64,000 bases of DNA from Vibrio celticus (GTDB lineage Bacteria; Pseudomonadota; Gammaproteobacteria; Enterobacterales; Vibrionaceae), in the NCBI RefSeq assembly GCF_024347335.1, contig NZ_AP025463.1, positions 1,798,001-1,862,000 of the forward strand. The letters run 5' to 3'. A model generated the notes under the pieces. That model had not been told where the DNA came from and searched no databases. It saw only the letters and a program-made list of their open reading frames with translations. Positions 8,812 through 16,049 of the stretch are shown piece after piece; within the stretch, counting starts at the first letter, position 1, and every line of letters starts with the position of its first letter. Both the position numbers and the translations under genes were made by a program.

Positions 8812-9414
8812 ATGAAAATCAGTACAATCGCCCTATCGCTATTCACCGCTTTTTTTGGCATCAGCTCGCAGGCGCTTGCTAGTGAAAACGAAAACTCACC
8901 TAGAGAGCATGGTCATTTTTATGCTGGTGTTGATATCGGCTTTTATAATGAAACTGAATTAGAATATCGTGGCAACGCTATTGAAGATTCATCTGATCTA
9001 TCAGACTTTAGCTATAACTTGGTTGGAGGCTACGAATTCAATACGCACGATGTCGTTAAACTAGGGCTAGAAGCCGAGTACCGAAAAATCGGAAAAGTTA
9101 GCTATAACGACTTAATGGATATTGAAGGCCATGCTTTCTTCGTAAACATTAAACCAAAGTTTATTGTTGAAGGTGACGTATTAGATCTGTATGTATCTTT
9201 ATTAGCCGGTGTTGGCTCTATGGATATGGAAGCGAAAGCTTTTGGAGTATCAGACTCTAAGTCTGAAGCAGCCTACCAAGTTGGTGCTGAGCTTGGTGCG
9301 ATGGTAACAGACAACATCGATATCCATATTGGTTACCGCTATGCAAACGTTGAAATTGAATCCATCGATGTGTCACCTCAAACCGCTTACCTAGGTGCAA
9401 GGTACCACTTCTAA
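8812..9414 (+). CDS. Outer-membrane beta-barrel protein (OmpA-like/Ail-OmpX-like porin family)
   Basis: A 200-residue protein with a clear signal peptide ending near SSQALA (residues 18-23). A series of alternating hydrophobic strands follows, ending in YLGARYHF; the C-terminal phenylalanine is the usual BAM recognition signal. It resembles the OMP_b-brl family of small 8-stranded barrels. It is monocistronic, with its own terminator at 9445. Its role is unknown; barrels of this size act in adhesion, serum resistance or envelope stability. It lies in the accessory zone 0.7 kb from dif. Confidence 0.85.
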   Translation: MKISTIALSLFTAFFGISSQALASENENSPREHGHFYAGVDIGFYNETELEYRGNAIEDSSDLSDFSYNLVGGYEFNTHDVVKLGLEAEYRKIGKVSYNDLMDIEGHAFFVNIKPKFIVEGDVLDLYVSLLAGVGSMDMEAKAFGVSDSKSEAAYQVGAELGAMVTDNIDIHIGYRYANVEIESIDVSPQTAYLGARYHF

Positions 9415-9444
9415 ACTTGATTCACTCGTAGGCTCAATACTACT

Positions 9445-9478
9445 AAAGCCGTCCTTTTAAAGCTCGGCTTTAATTTTT
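9445..9478 (+). terminator. Terminator after the outer-membrane protein gene
   Basis: AAAGCCG and CGGCTTT pair across a 13-base loop and are followed by AATTTTTA. It lies 31 bases after the stop codon. Confidence 0.7.
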
Positions 9479-9511
9479 ATCACCTATTTCCCTACTCGAC
9501 CTCTACTTTGA

Positions 9512-9534
9512 CAATTCAATTCAATTCAATTCAA
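9512..9534. repeat. Short pentanucleotide tandem repeat (CAATT)
   Basis: The unit CAATT is repeated 4.6 times without interruption in the intergenic space between the outer-membrane protein gene and the DUF2971 gene. It is a possible slippage hotspot; no promoter function is visible. Confidence 0.8.
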
Positions 9535-9762
9535 CCATAAATAAAGTTACGTTGTATCTTCTGTAAAAAGTTACAACTTGAAAGCTTTGTCCTAACGCAA
9601 AATAAACCACTTTAACAGGCTACTATTTCGTGTTTAAATTTTGATCTATCAAACAGTTATATGAATAAATTTGGTGATTAAGCAATCAAATGCTATGCAT
9701 TCAATCCTTAAAAATAAATTAAAGTGTTAACATCAGGCAATTTTGTAAACTAGGTGTTTGAT

Positions 9763-10365
9763 ATGTTGCCTAAACTTTATAAGTTCAGATCGCTCCACGA
9801 CAGAAACATACAATCTATTTCCGAGTGTTCGTTGTGGTTTGATTACGCTAAAACTTTTAATAACCCTTTTGAATCTAACCACGTATTCAACAAAGAGCTT
9901 CAACAAAACTTTAAGATCATGTGTTTCTCTCAGTCGAGCGACCACCCAATACTATGGTCCCAGTATGGTGACAACTTTAAAGGCATGTGTATCGAGTATG
10001 ATCTCAACTGCTATAACGGCGAGGTCAATCTCAACTGTTTTGAAGTCCAGTATGAAGACGAACCGAATATGTTCCGCCCGGCATCGTTACGTGGTTTACA
10101 AACATCAAGACTGGGAGCTGAGATATTCAAAATTAAGCATTCTAATTGGCGCTATGAAAAGGAATACCGCTGGGTATTACCTGATGACGAGATGATCGGA
10201 AATAAACTCTACCTTAATAGAGAGTGCCTAAGTTCGGTGATTCTGTCAGAGCACGCTCCTGCCGACAGGAAGTTAAAAGTTCTGATGACTTGCCAGCGCC
10301 TTGGTATCCCTGTTAAACACGCAATAGCAAAGCAAGAGTCGTTTACCTTCGAAGTGGTCAGTTAA
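9763..10365 (+). CDS. DUF2971 family protein
   Basis: A 200-residue protein starting MLPKLYKFRSL, the usual N-terminal signature of DUF2971. Further family features are the CFSQSSDHPILWSQYGDNFKGMCIEY block (about residues 52-78) and an EYRW motif near the C-terminus. A GTG three codons upstream also opens the frame, but TAGGTG just before the ATG at 9763 is a better ribosome-binding site. The 348-bp gap before it holds only a terminator and a short repeat. The biochemical role of the family is not established. It appears to be a single-gene unit in the accessory zone. Confidence 0.85.
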   Translation: MLPKLYKFRSLHDRNIQSISECSLWFDYAKTFNNPFESNHVFNKELQQNFKIMCFSQSSDHPILWSQYGDNFKGMCIEYDLNCYNGEVNLNCFEVQYEDEPNMFRPASLRGLQTSRLGAEIFKIKHSNWRYEKEYRWVLPDDEMIGNKLYLNRECLSSVILSEHAPADRKLKVLMTCQRLGIPVKHAIAKQESFTFEVVS

Positions 10366-10427
10366 GTAGAGTCTAATCCTACTGTCTAGCGGCAGAACCA
10401 GATATTCACATAAAGTTACAGCGCAAC

Positions 10428-10463
10428 AAAAAAGAGAGCCACATAAATGCGACTCTCTCTTTA
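10428..10463. terminator. Bidirectional terminator between DUF2971 and HDOD genes
   Basis: AGAGAG and CTCTCT pair across the interval. A run of A residues on the left serves as the T-tract of the minus-strand HDOD transcript, and a short T run on the right serves the plus strand. It sits between two convergent genes. Confidence 0.7.
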
Positions 10464-11684
10464 CTACATGTTCACCGTAAGCTTTCCCAGTACTCTATCT
10501 TGCATCTGCTCAATCGTCGCGATAGACATTTGAACAGTTGAAAACCAATAAGGTCGGTGCTTAACGTTAAATAGTTCACTATTATCTAACGCCTCGAAAA
10601 CAGAATATTTTCTACCTTGAACCAAAGCTGCACCATAAACCGTTCGCTCAAGTACTGGAATGTCATTCACTTCCTCTAGAAGTGCCCTCTTGATGAACTG
10701 ATTTCCAGGGCTCCAATCGATAAATTCAACGAGATTTTTTAATAGCTTAAGCTCTAGCTGCTCGACCATTGATTCAAGAAACTGTGTGTTTGGCATCACC
10801 TCAGTACAAGCATAATATTCGTCATGCTTGTCACTTGCTTCACGATAACCAAGCATCGTTTTTACCAATGCGTCTTCAAATGTTGAAGAAAAGTGGTTAC
10901 AAATTAAAAACAAAGGCAGAACTCTCAACACGCCAAGTAAAATGCCTACGTTAGGATCTTTAACCGACGTTTCTTGAAGTCGAATTCGAGTCGCATTTGA
11001 CGTCACGACCAAGTGTTGCCAAACCTTAGGTGTGATGTGTTTAATGTTGCCATCATTCCACTTAATCAGCTGTTGACTCATTAACAATGGGAACAATAAA
11101 CGACAATTTTCTATTCCTATTTGTCGTGCTGCAACTTTTGGATCGAGAATTACCTTAGATTTCTTTCCATATTTCTCTGCAAACTCTTGATTGGAAACAA
11201 ACTCGATTAAACTTGAGCTCAATGGCCTACTTTTCGCGGATATTTCATGGAGTTTGGAAAAGTTTAAAGATGGCGAATATGCAACACTAGCGAACTGATT
11301 GTAATCGGGTAAGTCTGAAAACAACGAACTTATTAAGGTACCTTGAAGCTTCTCAAGCATTAGCGCAGAAGCGGCATTGCTGACATCATCAATAACGTAT
11401 CGTAAGGTTTGTTGCTTCGCGTCGACTTTCTCACGATGAGCATTAACTCTATCCTGCTCGCAGCGCAATAAAATACGTTGATTGTGAGATATGCGGTCAG
11501 ATTCATCAAATATGACACTATCACAATACCTATTTTCCAAACTTAGTAACGTGTCTACTGTAGATTGTGCGAGCTTATATTCAGGTGAGATTAACCATCG
11601 ATTAAAGCGAGCTTCAACATTGATTGAGACCTTCCTTGAGATCTCAACTACTTCAGGGGTATAACTTTTATTTGCTAACAACAA
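10464..11684 (-). CDS. HDOD-domain protein
   Basis: A 406-residue protein with an N-terminal helical, charged region (residues 1-120) and a central-to-C-terminal segment resembling HDOD output domains, seen as KVAARQIGIENCRLLFPLL around residues 180-200 followed by helical hydrophobic patterning. HDOD proteins are degenerate HD-fold proteins linked to signalling; none of the metal ligands of a true HD phosphohydrolase is obvious. No ATG fits: the first start is a TTG preceded 9 bases upstream by AAAGGA. Neighbours are a convergent DUF2971 gene and a small secreted protein. The domain call is by eye and could be wrong in detail. Confidence 0.65.
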   Translation of the reverse strand: MLLANKSYTPEVVEISRKVSINVEARFNRWLISPEYKLAQSTVDTLLSLENRYCDSVIFDESDRISHNQRILLRCEQDRVNAHREKVDAKQQTLRYVIDDVSNAASALMLEKLQGTLISSLFSDLPDYNQFASVAYSPSLNFSKLHEISAKSRPLSSSLIEFVSNQEFAEKYGKKSKVILDPKVAARQIGIENCRLLFPLLMSQQLIKWNDGNIKHITPKVWQHLVVTSNATRIRLQETSVKDPNVGILLGVLRVLPLFLICNHFSSTFEDALVKTMLGYREASDKHDEYYACTEVMPNTQFLESMVEQLELKLLKNLVEFIDWSPGNQFIKRALLEEVNDIPVLERTVYGAALVQGRKYSVFEALDNSELFNVKHRPYWFSTVQMSIATIEQMQDRVLGKLTVNM

Positions 11685-11828
11685 CCGTGACTTTCCTTTG
11701 CCGTAAATGCTCTTGTATCGGCATATCCTGCCTTTATAACAAAACTAATATTAATAGAAATTAGAGATTGGTTCACGAAATTGTTTCAATAAAATTAAGG
11801 ATATTTAGTTATAGTGCGTAGAGAGTAG

Positions 11829-12140
11829 CTAATGTGTGATATGTAGCCGGATATACTTTTCTGGAAAGCTGTATTTGAACCTTTTCTTCGTCGGTAGATG
11901 TTTTTTCGCCTGCTTGCAAACTTTACGATCTCCAGACGTTCTCACCTTTTTGATTCTTGCGTAACCTTTAGAGTGCTTCATCTCAATCATCAGATCGCAA
12001 TAACCCTCGAAATCAACATTACTCTTGTTGAGCCCTTTCATGACGGTGACTTTTATCTTTTTAGCTACAGGATTAACCAATGCATCGTCGGGAAAAGCGA
12101 CTGGGGATAAAAAACACAATAGGAATACTAGATATCTCAT
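11829..12140 (-). CDS. Secreted stand-alone TolA-domain-III-like protein
   Basis: A 103-residue protein with a signal peptide (MRYLVFLLCFLSPVAF). The mature part aligns by eye with the C-terminal domain of E. coli TolA: the pattern IK...N...(Y/F)KG..C.L.I......IK....GD...C.A is preserved, followed by a basic stretch and the terminal strand. Cys48 and Cys75 match the pair that forms the TolA-III disulfide. It lacks the TolA membrane anchor and long helix, so it cannot span the periplasm. The start has GAGAG upstream. Homology is inferred without a search; a TonB-like C-terminal fold is the alternative. Confidence 0.7.
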   Translation of the reverse strand: MRYLVFLLCFLSPVAFPDDALVNPVAKKIKVTVMKGLNKSNVDFEGYCDLMIEMKHSKGYARIKKVRTSGDRKVCKQAKKHLPTKKRFKYSFPEKYIRLHITH

Positions 12141-12245
12141 ACTGCTCTCTCTTTGTTGAAGGTGAGAACAGTATGCGGAGATTTAAGGAAAATGAAGGAT
12201 TAACTTAGTATGAGGATTGACCAGCTAACACGTAACTCTCAACGA

Positions 12246-12554
12246 TTACGCTTTCTTTGAGCCTTTAGACTTAAAACCATTATGCGGGAACACGTTACGA
12301 ATACGTTGCTGTACGTTTTTAGGAACATCTTTAGTGAACTTGAGATTGTAGCCAGAACGTTTTGCATACACTTTTAGCTCGCCTTTAAAGGTATTGTTAT
12401 GACCAATCTCTTGAAGGTTGTGCTTAAAGCTCGGTGGAAGATGCCCTTTAACTTGTTCGATCGCCCCGTCGCTAAATTTAATTTTCAATACCGGTCGGTC
12501 GACTGCTACTAACCAAAAAACTAATACCGCACCGATTAAGATTACGTACATCAT
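12246..12554 (-). CDS. DUF3634 family membrane-anchored protein
   Basis: A 102-residue protein with an N-terminal membrane anchor (residues 2-18) and a basic soluble part with the family pattern DRPVLKIKFSDGAIEQVKGHLPPSF. The function is unknown. It begins 23 bases after the matP stop, so the two are probably cotranscribed. Two adjacent ATG codons are possible starts. No enzymatic motif is seen. Confidence 0.8.
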   Translation of the reverse strand: MMYVILIGAVLVFWLVAVDRPVLKIKFSDGAIEQVKGHLPPSFKHNLQEIGHNNTFKGELKVYAKRSGYNLKFTKDVPKNVQQRIRNVFPHNGFKSKGSKKA

Positions 12555-12577
12555 AATGTCACCACTACTGTTGATGG

Positions 12578-13033
12578 TTATTTATCGTCAGAAAGGAGCT
12601 TGCTTAAGTCTTCTTTGAGGCTAGTCACCGTCTTGCTGGCCTGCTCACTACGAGACGCTTCGCTAACCAAATACTCGATGGCATCTGAGAGCGTACAACC
12701 TAGCTCGTTCGCACGTTGAGATAGCTTTTCCCATACACGGTAATCAAGGTCGATTGATTTCTTCTTTGTATGAATTTGTTCAGCATTGAAGTGGCGTTTT
12801 CGCTTAGCTCTGATCGCTTGTTTAAGCTTGTTATCGAGCTCAGGAGACATGTTGTTAGATATCCACTCAAGGACACCTGTAGGTTGGTGTTCAAGCTTCA
12901 ATAAGGCTTTAACAGCAACGTCAGATTCACTTGAATCTATGTGGCAGGTGATCGACTCGCCTTCTTTCCATTTTTTGACCAGATAGTTCCATTTCCAACC
13001 ACATTCCAAGTTTTCAAGTTGCTGATATTTCAT
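12578..13033 (-). CDS. matP: MatP, macrodomain Ter organising protein
   Basis: A 151-residue DNA-binding protein matching MatP in length and composition. Its N-terminal part MKYQQLENLECGWKWNYLVKKW... carries the four-helix region. The ribbon-helix-helix begins at KKKSIDLDYRVWEKL (about residues 90-104) and a C-terminal coiled coil follows. MatP binds matS sites and condenses the terminus. It is divergent from lonH and adjacent to fabA, as in E. coli (ycbG-ycbZ-fabA). A matS-like sequence sits 25 bases upstream of its start, which suggests autoregulation. Confidence 0.97.
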   Translation of the reverse strand: MKYQQLENLECGWKWNYLVKKWKEGESITCHIDSSESDVAVKALLKLEHQPTGVLEWISNNMSPELDNKLKQAIRAKRKRHFNAEQIHTKKKSIDLDYRVWEKLSQRANELGCTLSDAIEYLVSEASRSEQASKTVTSLKEDLSKLLSDDK

Positions 13034-13057
13034 GTCTAATCTCGAGAGTTAATCCTA

Positions 13058-13070
13058 GTGACAGCGTAAC
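13058..13070. promoter_or_regulatory. matS-like site upstream of matP
   Basis: GTGACAGCGTAAC matches the consensus GTGACRNYGTCAC at all but one position. It lies 25 bases upstream of the matP ATG, in the divergent matP-lonH promoter region, where bound MatP could affect its own transcription. Confidence 0.5.
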
Positions 13071-13222
13071 CCAAAATAGGCTATTTAACAATTATGATCT
13101 TGAAAGAATAGACCAAGATCATACTTATATTAGCTTAGTGATTAGTAACTACAACATAGAGCTACAAGCGAGATCGGTTTTTCTATATACTCCCTATCTC
13201 ATTATCATAATCAGAAACTTAA

Positions 13223-14875
13223 ATGACTCAAGTAGATTGGCGACATGTTACGCCTCAGTACGACGAATATAGCGCTCAATTAGAGCAATTCCCTGACATC
13301 TCGCCTTTCCCGTTTTCAGATATTCAACATAGATTCAAAGATGCGTTAACCCGCTTTGTCCGTTTGTCTAACCTTTCGCGTGTTTTACTTGTAAACGCTC
13401 CAGACAATTCGATCTATCGTCAAATGATTGTTGAATCTCTAGTCACTGCTTTAGATGATCACACTCTACCGGTTATAAAAACTGAGTCTTTAAATGCTGT
13501 CTCTCTGTTTGACCAAGTTCAGTCAAAAGACGGTAAGGTTGTAGCGACAAAGCCCGGCCTACTGGCTAGAGCAAACAACGGCTATCTGATCGTTTCAGCA
13601 AACTTGATCTTGGCCAACCCAGGAAGCTGGTTACTGCTTAAATCAGCACTGCTTGGTGAAGCCGTAGAACCAATCAGCAGTAATCCAGAGCACTTGAACC
13701 AATCCCCGACTTTGCCTTTGACTTACAACATTAAGTTGATTGTGGTTGGAGACAGAGCTCAACTAGGTGACCTTGATTACCTGGACAGCGATATTCAAAC
13801 CGGTTTTTGCCTATTTAGCGAAATTGAACAAGACATCAAGCTCTCTGAAGAGACTTTGACTCAATATCTTGGTTACCTAAAGTGGCTTCAACAACGCTAT
13901 AAATTGCCAACCATCACGCAACAAGCGTTGACGGGCATTCTTACTGCCGGAGCAAGAGAGACTGAAGATCAGAGCTATATTCCATTATGCCCTATTTGGC
14001 ACAATGCGTTATTGAACGAAGCTCTGATTGAAGCCGACAATGGTGAGATTGATATTCACCATATCCAACAAGCTCAACAGCACAAATATAACCGTGAATC
14101 TTACCTACCAGAACGCGCTCTTGATGATATTCGAGATGGCCAAGTCATTATCGAAACCGAGGGCGAACAAGTTGGTCAAGTTAATGGTCTGACGGTTATC
14201 GATGTTCCCGGACACCCGATCTCTTATGGTGAACCTGCTCGAATTTCCTGCGTTATTCACTTTGGTGATGGTGACATTGCTGACGTTGAGCGTAAAGCCG
14301 AACTGGGTGGTAATCTTCATGCTAAAGGTATGATGATCATGCAAGCATTTGTGAGCAGTGCACTAAACCTTGAAGACCCTTTGCCATACGCCGCTTCTGT
14401 TGTGTTTGAGCAATCGTACTGCGAAGTCGATGGCGATAGTGCTTCTCTAGCGGAACTTTGCTCTCTGGTGAGTGCTTTGTCTGAATACCCTATCAATCAA
14501 CAAATAGCGGTTACTGGTGCAGTAGACCAATTTGGTCGTGTACAGGCTGTTGGCGGGCTAAACGAGAAAATCGAAGGCTTCTACCATGTGTGTAAGCACA
14601 ACGGCTTAACTGGCGAACAAGGCGTGATCCTTCCTAGATCGAATTTAAGACACCTCGCACTAAAGCCTGACCTTATTGAAAGCATTAAGAATGAAGAATT
14701 CCATATTTGGTCTGTGTCTAATGTAGACGAAGCAATTCCTCTCATTATGAACAAACCATTTAGAGACGATGAACAAGAAAGCGTTCTGAGCAAAATCGCG
14801 GAACGTATTGAAAACTTTGAAAGACATGAGCACCCTATTGGAATCGTTGGACGCATTAAAAACTGGTTTGTCTAG
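13223..14875 (+). CDS. ycbZ: LonH (YcbZ), Lon-family protein with degenerate ATPase
   Basis: A 550-residue protein related to Lon. The C-terminal protease domain (about residues 320-525) keeps the Ser-Lys dyad: Ser406 in VDGDSASLAEL and Lys449 in GGLNEKIEGF. They are 43 residues apart, the same spacing as in E. coli Lon. The N-terminal AAA-like region has no recognisable Walker A box; the corresponding strand reads VLLVNAPDNSIYRQ. It may therefore act independently of ATP hydrolysis. Position between matP and fabA is as in E. coli. Its substrates are unknown. Confidence 0.92.
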   Translation: MTQVDWRHVTPQYDEYSAQLEQFPDISPFPFSDIQHRFKDALTRFVRLSNLSRVLLVNAPDNSIYRQMIVESLVTALDDHTLPVIKTESLNAVSLFDQVQSKDGKVVATKPGLLARANNGYLIVSANLILANPGSWLLLKSALLGEAVEPISSNPEHLNQSPTLPLTYNIKLIVVGDRAQLGDLDYLDSDIQTGFCLFSEIEQDIKLSEETLTQYLGYLKWLQQRYKLPTITQQALTGILTAGARETEDQSYIPLCPIWHNALLNEALIEADNGEIDIHHIQQAQQHKYNRESYLPERALDDIRDGQVIIETEGEQVGQVNGLTVIDVPGHPISYGEPARISCVIHFGDGDIADVERKAELGGNLHAKGMMIMQAFVSSALNLEDPLPYAASVVFEQSYCEVDGDSASLAELCSLVSALSEYPINQQIAVTGAVDQFGRVQAVGGLNEKIEGFYHVCKHNGLTGEQGVILPRSNLRHLALKPDLIESIKNEEFHIWSVSNVDEAIPLIMNKPFRDDEQESVLSKIAERIENFERHEHPIGIVGRIKNWFV

Positions 14876-14887
14876 TACTGATCGGAC

Positions 14888-14916
14888 TTGTTTAGCGTAC
14901 ACCTGTTCACTAATAT
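14888..14916 (+). promoter_or_regulatory. fabA promoter with FabR-type operator
   Basis: TTGTTT (14888-14893) and TAATAT (14911-14916) form a -35/-10 pair with a 17-bp spacer. Overlapping the spacer is an imperfect palindrome at 14892-14913 with arms TTAGCGTACA and TGTTCACTAA (8 of 10 positions paired). It resembles FabR operators at E. coli fabA and fabB as recalled. It sits 32 bases before the fabA start. Confidence 0.72.
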
Positions 14917-14945
14917 GCACCTATCAAAAATCGGAGTAATTGATA

Positions 14946-15461
14946 ATGCAAAACAAACGTGATTCTTACACTCGCGAAGAGCTTCTAGCATCAAGCCAAG
15001 GCGAACTATGGCCACAAGGCCCTCAACTACCAGCACCGAACATGCTAATGATGGATCGCATCACTAAGATGTCTGAAACTGAAGGTGATTACGGTAAAGG
15101 TTTAGTTCTTGCTGAGCTGGATATTACTCCTGACCTATGGTTCTTCGATTGTCACTTCCCGGGTGACCCAGTAATGCCTGGTTGTCTAGGCCTTGACGCA
15201 ATGTGGCAGCTAGTTGGTTTCTACCTTGGTTGGGTTGGCGGCGAAGGTAAAGGCCGTGCTCTAGGGGTTGGCGAAGTGAAATTCACTGGTCAAATTCTGC
15301 CAACAGCGAAAAAAGTAACTTACGAGATCCACATGAAGCGTGTTGTTAACCGTCGTCTAGTTATGGGCCTTGCGGATGGTCGCGTACTTGTTGATGGTAA
15401 AGAGATCTACGTTGCTAAAGATTTGAAAGTTGGCCTTTTCCAAGATACGTCAGCATTCTAA
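14946..15461 (+). CDS. fabA: FabA, beta-hydroxydecanoyl-ACP dehydratase/isomerase
   Basis: A 171-residue hotdog-fold enzyme that introduces the cis double bond in type II fatty-acid synthesis. The catalytic region FFDCHFPGDPVMPGCLGLDAMWQ contains the active-site histidine and aspartate. A TTG two codons upstream (14940) also opens the frame, but the ATG at 14946 gives the N-terminus MQNKRDSYTREELL, which lines up with E. coli FabA, and it has GGAG 10 bases upstream. A FabR-like operator covers the promoter. Confidence 0.98.
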   Translation: MQNKRDSYTREELLASSQGELWPQGPQLPAPNMLMMDRITKMSETEGDYGKGLVLAELDITPDLWFFDCHFPGDPVMPGCLGLDAMWQLVGFYLGWVGGEGKGRALGVGEVKFTGQILPTAKKVTYEIHMKRVVNRRLVMGLADGRVLVDGKEIYVAKDLKVGLFQDTSAF

Positions 15462-15482
15462 TCTAATAGTTAGATTTTTAGT

Positions 15483-15508
15483 AAAGCAGCCCATGGCTGC
15501 TTTATTTT
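15483..15508 (+). terminator. fabA terminator
   Basis: AAAGCAGCC and GGCTGCTTT form a perfect 9-bp stem with a 3-base loop, followed by ATTTTC. Confidence 0.85.
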
Positions 15509-15653
15509 CATTCCAATAAATTTAGTTATAGTGCATTAAGGTATTCAGAACTAAGCTTGGAATAGGTTAAATCCACCAGCAAGCCCCTCTTATAATAGCG
15601 AGATTATAATAACTTTATAGCTCTGGGGATTAGCACTCTTCTGAAACTAACAA

Positions 15654-15688
15654 GGCTCCAGCCGTTGTAATCAACAGTCAATGGAGCC
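15654..15688 (-). terminator. Possible 3' structure of the rmf transcript
   Basis: GGCTCCA and TGGAGCC enclose a second small stem (GTTG/CAAC). It lies 26 bases beyond the rmf stop on the minus strand and has only a weak T-rich tail. It may stabilise or end the rmf mRNA. Confidence 0.4.
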
Positions 15689-15714
15689 CTGACCTTTAAT
15701 TCTTTGTGCCCTAT

Positions 15715-15888
15715 CTACTTATAGAGACCTGATTGCTTGTCATCTTTGGCGTCACGCCATCCACCTAACCAATAAGACCGAGAATCCATTTGGCTATATG
15801 GGCAAGCTTCTTGCGACCGTCCATTTAAACCAGCCTTGTAACCTTGAGATTGTGCTCGTTCTAGTCGATCACGCTTTTGTCTCTTCAT
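15715..15888 (-). CDS. rmf: Ribosome modulation factor RMF
   Basis: A 57-residue basic protein beginning MKRQKRDRLERAQSQGYKAG. The motif NGRSQEACPY and the C-terminal SYWLGGWRDA are typical of RMF, which converts 70S ribosomes into inactive 100S dimers in stationary phase. The reading frame extends nine codons upstream, but the ATG at 15886-15888 has AGGA 8 bases upstream and gives the family N-terminus. It is convergent with fabA, as in E. coli. Confidence 0.96.
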   Translation of the reverse strand: MKRQKRDRLERAQSQGYKAGLNGRSQEACPYSQMDSRSYWLGGWRDAKDDKQSGLYK

Positions 15889-16001
15889 AGTGCAGTCCTC
15901 ATACGGGTGTTCCATTTACTAACATACAATGATTACAACTTTGCGGAGTTTTTGTGACTCCAGCTTTAAGAATCGATCAAATTTTCACTTTTCTCAAGGC
16001 G

Positions 16002-16037
16002 AAAAAAAGCCCGAGTTCAGAATTGTGAACTCGGGCT
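16002..16037 (-). terminator. Terminator of the rlmKL-grx-uup-DUF3466 operon
   Basis: AGCCCGAGTTCA and TGAACTCGGGCT form a perfect 12-bp stem with a 6-base loop. On the minus strand it is followed by a run of seven T residues. Confidence 0.92.
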
Positions 16038-16049
16038 CAAGAGGTAAAA

